A stretch of DNA of 64,000 nt. It comes from Gillisella terrae. GTDB taxonomy: Bacteria > Pseudomonadota > Alphaproteobacteria > Rhizobiales > Rhizobiaceae. Shown here in pieces: positions 29,384-37,330 of the stretch (its first letter is position 1; each line of letters begins with the position of its first letter). The DNA is taken from the NCBI RefSeq assembly GCF_004801395.1, contig NZ_SSOA01000011.1, positions 1 to 64,000 of the forward strand. Reading direction: 5' to 3'. Made by a program: the position numbers and the translations under genes. The notes under the pieces are model-generated. The model was given only the letters and a program-made list of their open reading frames with translations, searched no databases and was not told the DNA's origin.

Positions 29384-29456
29384 ACGAATCTGCGCATAGT
29401 GTATTTGCGCAGTTATGGCGTTTTTTGCAAAAAATGCGCAGTTACCCCGAGGTTTT
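29384..29456 (+). promoter_or_regulatory. repA promoter/operator region with TGCGCA repeats and a TTTTTTGCAAAAAA palindrome
   Basis: TTTTTTGCAAAAAA (29421-29434) is flanked by two direct repeats, TTGCGCAGTTATGG and ATGCGCAGTTACCC, with a further TGCGCA just upstream. RepA of repABC replicons represses its own operon, and this array is a plausible operator. -35/-10 boxes are not obvious enough to place. Confidence 0.5.
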
Positions 29457-29459
29457 CAA

Positions 29460-30653
29460 ATGCAGCCGAGCCCAATCATTCAAGATCCGCAAGAGCACCT
29501 GCCCACCGTGCTGTCCACGGATGCACAAGAGCTATCCTATCAGCTTCAACAACATCAGGCGAAAATTTTCCCGCCGCAAGCGCGAAAATCGCTGCGGGCA
29601 TTTTCCCCGGCGGAAGCTGCCGCTTTCATCGGCATTGGCGAGGGCTATTTGCGGCAGGTGGCCGCCGATGGTCACGGGCCTGAGCCCTTGGCCAATGGCC
29701 GCAGGCTGTATACGGCCCAAGATATGGACCATATCCGGCGGGTGCTGGACGAGCGCAACGGCGCGCCCAAATATGTGCCGCACCGCCGCGAGGGCGAAAA
29801 GCTGCAAGTCATCTCCGTCATGAACTTCAAGGGTGGCTCAGGAAAAACCACGACCTCGGCCCACCTTGCCCAATATCTGGCACTGAAAGGCTATCGCGTT
29901 CTTGCCATTGATCTCGATCCGCAAGCCTCGCTTTCGGCCTTGTTTGGTCATCAGCCAGAGATTGATGTGGGCGAGGGCGAAACCCTCTATGGGGCGATCC
30001 GCTATGATGCCCCTCGCCCGATTGCCGAAATTGTCCGCGCCACCTACACCCCCAATCTTCATCTCATTCCCGGCAATCTTGAGCTGATGGAATTTGAGCA
30101 TGAAACCCCGAAAGCAATGATGGCCGGCAAGGCGGAATCGATGTTCTTTGCCCGCATAGGCGAAGCCTTGACCGAAATTGAAAGTTTCTACGATGTGGTG
30201 GTGGTGGATTGTCCGCCGCAGCTTGGCTTTTTGACCATGTCGGCCCTGTGCGCCGCCACATCGGTGCTGATCACCGTGCATCCGCAAATGCTTGACGTGA
30301 TGTCGATGTCGCAGTTTTTGACCATGACCAGCGAGCTGATGTCGGTGGTGGAAAAGGCCGGGGGCCGCACCAGTTATGATTGGATGCGCTATCTGGTGAC
30401 CCGTTTTGAGCCCAATGACGGACCACAAAGCCAGATGACCGGCTTCATGCGGGCCATTTTTGGCAATCGCATGCTCAACAATGCCATGGTCAAATCCACC
30501 GCCGTTGCCGATGCTGGCGTGACCAAACAAACGCTTTATGAGGTCGATCGTGCCCAGTTTACCCGTGGCACCTATGACCGCGCCATGGAATCGCTCGCGC
30601 TCGTCAATGGTGAAGTCGATACATTGATCCGCAACACCTGGGGTAGGAGATAA
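29460..30653 (+). CDS. repA: RepA, repABC-type partition ATPase (ParA family)
   Basis: Partition ATPase of 397 residues that moves and positions replicon copies and represses its own operon. An N-terminal DNA-binding region (SLRAFSPAEAAAFIGIGEGYLRQV) precedes the deviant Walker A KGGSGKT (124-130, signature Lys124), then LAIDLDPQASLSALFG and VVVDCPPQLGFLT. The length is normal for RepA. I chose ATG at 29460 because GAGG lies seven bases upstream; an ATG 15 codons earlier falls within the operator repeats. It is followed by repB after 4 bases. Confidence 0.95.
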   Translation: MQPSPIIQDPQEHLPTVLSTDAQELSYQLQQHQAKIFPPQARKSLRAFSPAEAAAFIGIGEGYLRQVAADGHGPEPLANGRRLYTAQDMDHIRRVLDERNGAPKYVPHRREGEKLQVISVMNFKGGSGKTTTSAHLAQYLALKGYRVLAIDLDPQASLSALFGHQPEIDVGEGETLYGAIRYDAPRPIAEIVRATYTPNLHLIPGNLELMEFEHETPKAMMAGKAESMFFARIGEALTEIESFYDVVVVDCPPQLGFLTMSALCAATSVLITVHPQMLDVMSMSQFLTMTSELMSVVEKAGGRTSYDWMRYLVTRFEPNDGPQSQMTGFMRAIFGNRMLNNAMVKSTAVADAGVTKQTLYEVDRAQFTRGTYDRAMESLALVNGEVDTLIRNTWGRR

Positions 30654-30657
30654 GTGA

Positions 30658-31659
30658 ATGGCCCGCAAAAACCTGATCGGAATTTCAGACTCATCCATGC
30701 CACGGCATGAGACCCCTGCTCTCAATGAACGTCCCATAGCCGGTCTGGTGCCACCGGTGCGCGCCTCCTCTCCCGTCGGCGGCATCACCAAAACCCTTGG
30801 CAGCATCACCCAAAAAATGGAACGGGCCGGAGATCTTGAGCGCCAGCTTGCCGAAGGCAAAGCGGTGATCGAGATTGATCCAGCCCTGATCGACGCATCC
30901 TTCATCTCTGACCGCATGGAGATGGACAGCGTTGAGCTGGCAGCGCTGGCCTCGCAAATCGCCGAGCATGGTCAGCAGGTGCCCATTCTGGTTCGCCCGC
31001 ATGTCACGGCCAAGGGCCGCTATCAGGTGGCCTATGGCCATCGGCGTCTGGCGGCTGTCAAGCAGCTTGGCATCAAGGTGCGCGCCGTGGTGCGCGAACT
31101 CAGTGATGAGCAATTGGTGGTCAGCCAAGGTCAGGAAAACAACGCCCGCGCCAATCTGTCCTATATTGAGCGCTGCCTGTTTGCCAAAAGGCTGGAAGAG
31201 CGCGATTTCAGCCGCGCCACCATTATGGCCGCTCTCAATGTCGATAAGCAGGCGCTATCCAAAATGCTGATCATCATGCGGCAGGTGTCACTGGCACTGG
31301 TGCAATTGATCGGCCCTGCCCCCGATGTTGGCCGCCGCCGCTGGATGGAGCTTGGTGCTCAAGTCGAAAATGCCGATGTCGAGGCCCTACTTCAGGCGCT
31401 GTCGTCCGCGGACGACTATCAAACCCTGCCCAGCAATGACCGGTTTCAGCGCGCACTTGATCTGGTCACAACACAAAAACAAAAGCCGGGTAAGACCACG
31501 CCTCACATTCAAACTGGCTCCCTGCCCGTCACCATCAAGAAAACCGCAACACGCAGCACTTTCGTTTTTGACAGCAAGGCTGAGCCGGGATTTGATGACT
31601 TTGTTCAGAAGAGGCTGGCCGATCTCTATGCGGAATTCAAAGGCAAAGCCTCCGCATAA
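30658..31659 (+). CDS. repB: RepB, repABC-type centromere-binding protein (ParB family)
   Basis: Centromere-binding partner of RepA, 333 residues. The ParB nuclease-like core (QIAEHGQQVPILVRPH, YQVAYGHRRLAAVKQLG and the QGQENNARANLSYIERCLFA box) is followed by a helix-turn-helix around ATIMAALNVDKQALSKML and a RepB-type C-terminus. A parS-like palindrome lies inside its coding sequence at 31401-31416. Normally repC, the replication initiator, follows; none is found in the next 1.5 kb. Its TAA stop lies at the base of a perfect hairpin. Confidence 0.94.
   Translation: MARKNLIGISDSSMPRHETPALNERPIAGLVPPVRASSPVGGITKTLGSITQKMERAGDLERQLAEGKAVIEIDPALIDASFISDRMEMDSVELAALASQIAEHGQQVPILVRPHVTAKGRYQVAYGHRRLAAVKQLGIKVRAVVRELSDEQLVVSQGQENNARANLSYIERCLFAKRLEERDFSRATIMAALNVDKQALSKMLIIMRQVSLALVQLIGPAPDVGRRRWMELGAQVENADVEALLQALSSADDYQTLPSNDRFQRALDLVTTQKQKPGKTTPHIQTGSLPVTIKKTATRSTFVFDSKAEPGFDDFVQKRLADLYAEFKGKASA
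31401..31416. other. parS-like centromere site 2, inside repB
   Basis: GTCGTCCGCGGACGAC, identical to the copy upstream of repA at 29299-29314. The palindrome encodes SSADD in the repB frame. Two identical 16-mers bracketing the genes argue strongly against coincidence. Confidence 0.8.
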
Positions 31660-31696
31660 TACCAAGAGTCATTAAAAATGACTCTTGGTATTCCTT
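31658..31696 (+). terminator. perfect hairpin at the repB stop codon, likely terminator
   Basis: AATACCAAGAGTCATT (31658-31673) pairs perfectly over 16 bases with AATGACTCTTGGTATT (31677-31692) around a three-base loop AAA, and CCTTTT follows. The left arm begins within the repB stop codon. Confidence 0.65.
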
Positions 31697-31739
31697 TTGC
31701 AAATATCTCAAGCGTCTGCCGCATTTGAGATATTTGCAA
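31697..31739. other. second perfect hairpin after repB, possible antisense-RNA remnant
   Basis: TTGCAAATATCTCAA (31697-31711) and TTGAGATATTTGCAA (31725-31739) form a 15-base perfect stem with a 13-base loop. In repABC replicons the space after repB encodes a small counter-transcribed RNA controlling repC. This may be its relic, but no repC remains and no promoter is clear. Confidence 0.45.
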
Positions 31740-31983
31740 TGTCTTCAAAGCGAGGATGCTCTCGCATAATCGATGCCTTGGTATGAATCGATCGATCGCA
31801 ATCATTTGACAAAATATCAACGGCTGCTGCGCCGTGCGTTCTATGAGACGCACAACGCTGTTAGCCTGCTCATCCCCGAAAGAAATTCCGCCAAAGCTGC
31901 TTTGTGCCATGGACACGGGCAGGGGGACAGGTCTATTGGCTATCGGACAGCGCGTGATATAGATGGCAAGCGCTGAATTGCTG
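31740..31983. other. spacer downstream of repAB without a gene
   Basis: No convincing coding sequence. A small hairpin GCGAG/CTCGC lies at 31751-31766, and a degenerate B palindrome (GCTGCGCC...GACGCACAACGCTGTTA) at about 31825-31862. A 67-codon open frame here overlaps the repeat and lacks coding signals. This is where repC would be expected. Confidence 0.55.
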
Positions 31984-32125
31984 ACAGCATAATTCCTTCA
32001 ATCGCGCTCGATTGAACGCGAGAATTATGCCGCAGATGCCCCGTTTACGCCATGGATCACGGTCGGGCTTACTGCATAATTCCTTAAATCGGAGTGGATT
32101 TAAGGCAAAAATTATGCAGCAGATT
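31984..32125. repeat. two A modules in tandem
   Basis: One copy is at 31984-32037 (ACAGCATAATTCC, arms ATCGCGCTCGAT, then AGAATTATGCCGCAG) and a second at 32071-32125 (ACTGCATAATTCCTTAAATC, GGATTTAAGG, AAATTATGCAGCAG). Neither has an adjoining B module. Confidence 0.8.
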
Positions 32126-32203
32126 TCAACTTTGCAGCATCGGCTTGTGTGGCTTCAACACCGCAAAAGCCGGTGAGCGCAAGCATTAACGATGGGGGCT
32201 GAA

Positions 32204-32506
32204 ATGACAGACCAGAATGATGATTACGTATATGATGAAGCAAGCGGCGAATGGCTGCCTGCATCTGAAGTGGCAGCGGCAAAGGCCAAGGCGTCAGAAG
32301 TGCGCGATGCCTCCGGCAATCTGCTGGTAGACGGCGATTCCGTGACGCTGATCAAGGATTTGAAAGTGAAGGGCGCTGGCCAGACGCTCAAACAAGGCAC
32401 CGTCATCCGCTCGATCCGCCTGACCGACAACCCTGAAGAAATCGATTGCCGTCACGACACCATCAAGGGATTGGTGCTGCGCACAGAATTCGTTCGCAAG
32501 CGTTAA
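32204..32506 (+). CDS. PhnA-domain protein (YjdM-like)
   Basis: Small cytosolic protein of 100 residues containing the PhnA C-terminal domain: DASGNLLVDGDSVTLIKDLKVKGAG, KQGTVIRSIRLTDNPEEIDCR and IKGLVLRTEFVRK. The zinc-ribbon N-terminus of full-length YjdM is missing; instead there is an acidic segment with YVYDEASGEW. Despite the name there is no solid link to phosphonate use, and function is unknown. I chose ATG at 32204 because GGGGG lies six to seven bases upstream. It stands alone between repeat clusters. Confidence 0.82.
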   Translation: MTDQNDDYVYDEASGEWLPASEVAAAKAKASEVRDASGNLLVDGDSVTLIKDLKVKGAGQTLKQGTVIRSIRLTDNPEEIDCRHDTIKGLVLRTEFVRKR

Positions 32507-32526
32507 GCCCTTACTGCATAATTTCT

Positions 32527-32828
32527 TAGAGTCTGTCAGGGTCAAATTGAACCATAGTACACGACACAAACGCCTTTATGTGCCGTTTACCCCCCTCGGG
32601 CTTGCCAGCCATCTCCCCCACAAGGAGGGAGATCGGATAGGCGTTCCCGCTCGTTTCTCACAATGAAATCCTGATTTCCGACAGATAGGACGTATGCTGT
32701 TGAGCAATAGGGTTACTTTTTGTCGATCTCCCTCCTTGTGGGGGAGATGCCCGGCAGGGCAGAGGGGGGTGAGCTATACGGTAAAACCTATGCGTCGTGT
32801 ACTGTGAAATGGAACCTGACAGACTCTA
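32527..32828. repeat. 302-base MITE-like element with nested inverted repeats
   Basis: Terminal repeats TAGAGTCTGTCAGG (32527-32540) and CCTGACAGACTCTA (32815-32828) are perfect inverses. Inside, about 47-base arms at 32589-32635 and 32724-32770 (ACCCCCCT...CATCTCCCCC...GGGAGATCG) are near-perfect inverses around an 88-base centre. There is no coding capacity. A truncated copy of the left part lies at 40834-40976. Confidence 0.88.
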
Positions 32829-32936
32829 CAGCGCCGTGCGTTTTATAAAACGCACAAAGGACGCTGTAACACTCTAAATCTGCTGCATAATTTTCACCTT
32901 AAATCCACTAGGATTTAAGGAATTATGCAGTAGATT
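32827..32936. repeat. B-A repeat unit
   Basis: B module 32827-32868 (TACAGCGCCGTGCG, TTTTATAAAA centre, inverse arm) starts within the right end of the preceding element. An A module follows at 32880-32936 (TGCTGCATAATTTTCACC, TTAAATCC, GGATTTAAGGAATTATGCAG). Confidence 0.88.
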
Positions 32937-32937
32937 G

Positions 32938-32998
32938 CTTTGTTTTCGTTTGTCTATTCGGGAAAACCGGATTCCACTTTTCCCTGACAAACTCCAGA
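32938..32998 (-). repeat. E module, inverted copy
   Basis: On the minus strand it reads GAGTTTGTCAGGGAAAAGTG followed by GAATCCGGTTTTCCCG and AGACAAACG, closely matching the E module after cysA (4531-4590). Confidence 0.8.
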
Positions 32999-33002
32999 TA
33001 CA

Positions 33003-33035
33003 AACAAGGCCGCGCATCGAATGCGCGGCCTTGTT
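33003..33035. terminator. perfect hairpin, possible bidirectional terminator
   Basis: AACAAGGCCGCGCAT (33003-33017), three-base loop CGA, ATGCGCGGCCTTGTT (33021-33035), followed by GTTTG on the plus strand and by TTGTATC on the minus strand. It could end transcripts of the minus-strand RND operon, whose last gene stops 150 bases upstream on that strand. Confidence 0.55.
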
Positions 33036-33067
33036 GTTTGATCTACCGGACGAACACCGTCCGGCAA

Positions 33068-33177
33068 TACAGCGCCGTGCGCCATATATGGCGCACAAAG
33101 GACGCTGTAGCACTTTTAAGCTGCTGCATAATTTTCTCCTTAAATCCACTCCGATTTAAGGAATTATGCAGTAGATT
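33068..33177. repeat. B-A repeat unit next to the RND gene
   Basis: B module 33068-33109 (TACAGCGCCGTGCGCCATA, TATGGCGCACAAAGGACGCT) and A module 33121-33177, ending 8 bases before the stop of the downstream RND gene. Confidence 0.9.
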
Positions 33178-33184
33178 TGCACGT

Positions 33185-36100
33185 CTATTTCGTCTCGCCC
33201 GGAATGCGGAACCAGGCTATGTAGAGTGCTGGCAAAAACAGCAGAGTCAGCACCGTTCCCACCACAATACCTCCCATCATGGCATAGGCCATTGGTCCCC
33301 AGAATACCTCACGGGCAATGGGAATGAGCCCGAGTGTCGCCGCCGCTGCCGTGAGCAAAATAGGCCGCATGCGGTGCTCTGTCGCCTCGATCACCGCCTT
33401 GAAGGCTGGAACACCCTCACTGCGCAATTGCTCGATCTGAATAATCAGGATCACCGAATTTCGGATCAAGATGCCAATGAGCGCCAGCACGCCAAGAATG
33501 GCCACAAAGCCCATTGGTGCCCGGCTGAGCAACAGCGCCAGAACAACCCCAACCAATGCCAGCGGTGCCACGGAAAACACCAGAAACAGGCGATGGAAGC
33601 TTTGCAACTGGATCATCAGCAAGGTGGCCATCACAAACAGCATGACAGGGACGACCTTGACGATAGGCGCTTGAGACTCCTCACTTTGCTCCACAGCGCC
33701 CCCCACCTTGACCTCATAGCCCGTGGGTAGGGTCTTGATAAAGGCATCGACCTTGCTCTTCAGCTCATTGACAACCGTGGCTGGCTGTTTGTCGCCCACC
33801 ACGCCAGCTTTGACCGTAATGGTTGGAATACGGTTGCGCGTGGCAATGGTTGGCTGCTCAAGCTGATAGTGGAAGGTTGCCACCGACGACAGAGGGATGG
33901 ACTTTCCAGATCCATTGGGGATCTGCAACGTCATCAGCTTGTCGATGGACGAGCGGTCGGCATTGTCGGCGCGGCCCACAACATTGACCAGATAGATGCC
34001 ATCGCGCACCTGGGTGACCGTTGTGCCCTGCACCACGCTGTTGAGCAGATTGGCAATATCCTGGCTGGACACGCCCAGCTCGCGTGCCTTGTCTTGCAGC
34101 ACATCCAGCTTGACCACACGCGCCGGTTCATTCCAGTCAAGCGCGATGCTGGTGAGCGAAGGATCAGTTCCCATCACCGTTGCCAGTTTCAAAGCCTGAT
34201 CGCGCACAATGGTCGCATTCGGCCCAGACAAGCGGTATTGCACCGGCTTGCCCACAGGTGGGCCGATATCGAGCAATTTCACGTAGGCATCTGTGCCGGG
34301 AAACGTCTCTTTCAGATAGGCCTGAAGCTTTGGCCGCAAGCGGTCGCGTGCTTCTAGATCTTTCGACAGGATCACCGTCTGGCCAAAGGAAGGGGAGGGG
34401 TCTTGCACATCATAAGACAGAATGAAGCGCGGCGCACCTTGCCCGACATAGGTGGACCAATGATCCACGTCCGGATTGCCTGCCAATTGCTCTTGCTCGA
34501 ATTTTGCCATCTGCTTGCTGGTTTCAGCAATCGTGCTGTTTTGCGGCAGGTTCCAGTCCACGATCAATTCAGGACGATCAGAGCTTGGGAAAAACTGCTG
34601 CTGAACCAATGACATTCCGGCAAGCGACAAAGCAAAAATGCCGATTGTCACCGCAATCGTCACCCAGCGAAAACGCAGGCATAGCTCCAAGGCGTTCGAG
34701 AAAAACCGCGTAAACCAGCCCTTATGCTCATGATGCTTGGCAATGGTTTTGGGCAGAAGGGCTACCCCAATCAGCGGGGTAAACACCACCGCCACCACCC
34801 AGGACGTGACCAGCGATACGGCCAGCACCACAAACAGGGTGAAGGTAAATTCACCAGCACTGCTATCGTTAAAGGCGATCGGCAAGAAGCTGGCGACGGT
34901 AACCAGAGTTCCGGTCAACATTGGAAAGGCAGTGGAGGTATAAACATGCGTTGCCGCCTTGCGCAAGGTATCACCGGCCTCCAGCCGCGCCACCATCATT
35001 TCGACGGCAATCATCGCGTCATCCACCAGCAGGCCCAGCGCAATAATCAACGCGCCAAGCGAAATACGCTGAAGCGAAATGCCGGAATATTGCATCACCA
35101 TAAAGGTGATGGCCAGAACCAGCGGAATGGAAATGGCCACCACAAGGCCCGCCCGAAAGCCAAGGCTGATGAAGCTGATCGCCAAAACAATGATGATGGC
35201 TTCAAACAACGCACGGGTAAAGCCGGACACGGCTTCCTCGACCACCACCGGCTGATCGGCAACATGGGCGACAGAAACACCCACCGGCAATTCCGCCGAG
35301 ATCTTGTTGATTTCGTCGTCCAGCGCCTTGCCAAACACCAGCAGATTGGCTCCGGGCTTCATACCGATTTCAAGGCCGATGGCGGGCTTGCCATTGTAGC
35401 GAAACAGAGCCGTTGGCGGATCAACATAGCCACGGCGGATATCGGCGACATCGCTCAAGCGGAAGAAGCGATCATTCACCCGCAGGTTCACGTCACGCAG
35501 GCTTTGCTCTGATTTGAAATTGCCACCAACGCGCAAGGCAATGGCTTCAGGCCCCGCCTGCATGATGCCGGATTGGGTCACCGCATTTTGCGCCTGCAAG
35601 GTTGACACCACGGCAGACTGATCCAGCCCAAGGGCTGCCAGTTTCTGGGTGGAGAACTCCAGATAGATTACTTCATCCTGAGCACCAATGACATCGACCT
35701 TGCCGACATTGGGAATGCCCAACACTTTGGTTCTGGCATTCTCGACAATGTCGCGCAATTCACGCTTGGTCAGACCGTCCGAGGTGAAGGCAAAGATATT
35801 GCCGTAGACGTCACCAAACTGATCGTTGAAAAACGGTCCCTGAACGCCAGAAGGAAAATCACTGCTGATGTCGCGGATCATGTTGCGCACTCGCAGCCAG
35901 GCCGGCGTGACATCCTTGGCCTTGGTGGTTGGCAGCAGATTGACAAACACCGTGGTTTTGCCAGCCTCCGTCAGGCTTCGCGTATAATCCAGCGAGGGCA
36001 GCTCCTGCAACTTCTTCTCAATGCGGTCAGCAACCTGCTGGCGCACCTCCTCGGCTGAGGCACCAGGCCACTGGGCCTGAATAACCATGGTCTTGATGGT

Positions 36101-36229
36101 GAAAGAGGGATCTTCTTCACGCCCCAGCTGGGTATAGGCAAACATGCCTGCAATCGAAAAGGCGATCATGAAATAGAGGACGAGGGAGCGGTGCTCGAGC
36201 GCCCAATCCGAGAGATTGAATTTCTTCAC
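33185..36229 (-). CDS. RND efflux pump inner-membrane transporter of a two-adaptor system
   Basis: Exporter of 1014 residues, a different branch from the pump at 23775. Visible are ALEHRSLVLYFMIAFSIAGMFAY, the periplasmic QAQWPGASAEEVRQQVADRIE, TM4 proton-relay acids in LLVDDAMIAVEMMVARLE and the C-terminal APMGFVAILGVLALIGILIRNSVILI. The start is GTG at 36229, overlapping the upstream stop as GTGA, so it is translationally coupled. It follows two adaptor genes in tandem, an arrangement like TriABC of Pseudomonas aeruginosa, where both adaptors are needed. No outer-membrane channel gene is present. Confidence 0.93.
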   Translation of the reverse strand: MKKFNLSDWALEHRSLVLYFMIAFSIAGMFAYTQLGREEDPSFTIKTMVIQAQWPGASAEEVRQQVADRIEKKLQELPSLDYTRSLTEAGKTTVFVNLLPTTKAKDVTPAWLRVRNMIRDISSDFPSGVQGPFFNDQFGDVYGNIFAFTSDGLTKRELRDIVENARTKVLGIPNVGKVDVIGAQDEVIYLEFSTQKLAALGLDQSAVVSTLQAQNAVTQSGIMQAGPEAIALRVGGNFKSEQSLRDVNLRVNDRFFRLSDVADIRRGYVDPPTALFRYNGKPAIGLEIGMKPGANLLVFGKALDDEINKISAELPVGVSVAHVADQPVVVEEAVSGFTRALFEAIIIVLAISFISLGFRAGLVVAISIPLVLAITFMVMQYSGISLQRISLGALIIALGLLVDDAMIAVEMMVARLEAGDTLRKAATHVYTSTAFPMLTGTLVTVASFLPIAFNDSSAGEFTFTLFVVLAVSLVTSWVVAVVFTPLIGVALLPKTIAKHHEHKGWFTRFFSNALELCLRFRWVTIAVTIGIFALSLAGMSLVQQQFFPSSDRPELIVDWNLPQNSTIAETSKQMAKFEQEQLAGNPDVDHWSTYVGQGAPRFILSYDVQDPSPSFGQTVILSKDLEARDRLRPKLQAYLKETFPGTDAYVKLLDIGPPVGKPVQYRLSGPNATIVRDQALKLATVMGTDPSLTSIALDWNEPARVVKLDVLQDKARELGVSSQDIANLLNSVVQGTTVTQVRDGIYLVNVVGRADNADRSSIDKLMTLQIPNGSGKSIPLSSVATFHYQLEQPTIATRNRIPTITVKAGVVGDKQPATVVNELKSKVDAFIKTLPTGYEVKVGGAVEQSEESQAPIVKVVPVMLFVMATLLMIQLQSFHRLFLVFSVAPLALVGVVLALLLSRAPMGFVAILGVLALIGILIRNSVILIIQIEQLRSEGVPAFKAVIEATEHRMRPILLTAAAATLGLIPIAREVFWGPMAYAMMGGIVVGTVLTLLFLPALYIAWFRIPGETK

Positions 36230-37329
36230 GTGCGGCGCTCCTGTCCAAGCCGAATGTTCTGACCATCCTGAAGTTCGTTCACGCCAGCGGCGACAATTTT
36301 ATCCCCACGCGCCACACCCGAAAGGATGCGCATGTAAGAGGAATTGACGAATTTCGGATCGATTTTGACTGCAGTCAAATGCACCTTTTTTCCGTCATTA
36401 TCGACGCGCCAGACGTAGTCTTTTCCATCGCGATGCAGCACAGAAGACGCGGGCAGCGTGATCACCTCAAGGCCGTCTTCCGTTGAAAACCGAACTGTGA
36501 CCACCGAGCCAAGCCGAAAGGCGGCGGGCGCGTTGTCAATGGCAATTTTAAGACGATGGGTGCGGGTGGTGGCATCGGCTTCCGGGGCCACTTCACGCAA
36601 TATCCCGTGTGCCGTCACGTGCGGGTCCAGCTGCAATTCCACATCGATCTCAGGCGTCGCGCGAATGGCGGGCAAAAGCGATTCCGGCACATCCACCACC
36701 GCATCGCGCTGGTCGAGGCGGGCAAGGGTCAGCATGGTCTGCCCAGAAGATACGGTCTGCCCCACATCTCCCGATGTTGCTGTGATCGCACCGTCAAAGT
36801 CGGCTTTCAGCTGGGCATAGCCAAGCTGTTCTTTCGCCTTGTCGAGACTGGACTGGGCTTTATCCACCGATGCCTGAGCCGAGATCAACCCTTGCTGGGC
36901 CAGTTCCAGATCCGCCTGGCTGATGCTGTTGCTGGCCGCCAGCGTCTCCTTGCGCTTTTCGGTAATGCGAGCATTTTCCAACTGCGCCTGCGCTGAGTTC
37001 AAATCGGCCTGCGCACTGCGCACCGCCAATTGTAGCGCCAACGGATCGATCTCCATCAACACGTCGCCCTGTTTGACAACATCGCCAACCTGCACATTGC
37101 GTGCTGTCACCCGTCCAAGGGTGCGAAAGGCGAGGTCCGTCTTGATCCTTGGCTGCACGGTTCCTGCGAAATTCAAAAGGCCGGCATGTTCCGCCTTTGC
37201 TTCTATCCACATCACCGGGCGAACTTCCGCCGCCGAAGGCACCTCTTGTGCCAAGGCTGGCACCATGGGGGAAAGAAGCATTGTTGCCGCCAACAGGAAA
37301 CGCGGCATTCGTCTATGAAATAGCGTCAT
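36226..37329 (-). CDS. RND periplasmic adaptor, second of two
   Basis: Membrane fusion protein of 367 residues with a Sec signal peptide ending near PALA (residue 27). Lipoyl-type segments (GTVQPRIKTDLAFRTLGRVTARNVQVGDVVKQGD and LKADFDGAITATSGDVGQTV) flank an alpha hairpin rich in Gln, Ala and Leu. The C-terminal domain ends GVARGDKIVAAGVNELQDGQ. It lies one base after the first adaptor gene and overlaps the pump gene by four bases, so all three are one operon. Confidence 0.9.
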   Translation of the reverse strand: MTLFHRRMPRFLLAATMLLSPMVPALAQEVPSAAEVRPVMWIEAKAEHAGLLNFAGTVQPRIKTDLAFRTLGRVTARNVQVGDVVKQGDVLMEIDPLALQLAVRSAQADLNSAQAQLENARITEKRKETLAASNSISQADLELAQQGLISAQASVDKAQSSLDKAKEQLGYAQLKADFDGAITATSGDVGQTVSSGQTMLTLARLDQRDAVVDVPESLLPAIRATPEIDVELQLDPHVTAHGILREVAPEADATTRTHRLKIAIDNAPAAFRLGSVVTVRFSTEDGLEVITLPASSVLHRDGKDYVWRVDNDGKKVHLTAVKIDPKFVNSSYMRILSGVARGDKIVAAGVNELQDGQNIRLGQERRT

Positions 37330-37330
37330 C

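Noticed and set aside
31773-31976. 67-codon open frame downstream of repAB that could be a repC remnant
   Set aside because: It shows no resemblance to RepC, overlaps a decayed B palindrome, has no ribosome-binding site and uses codons unlike its neighbours.
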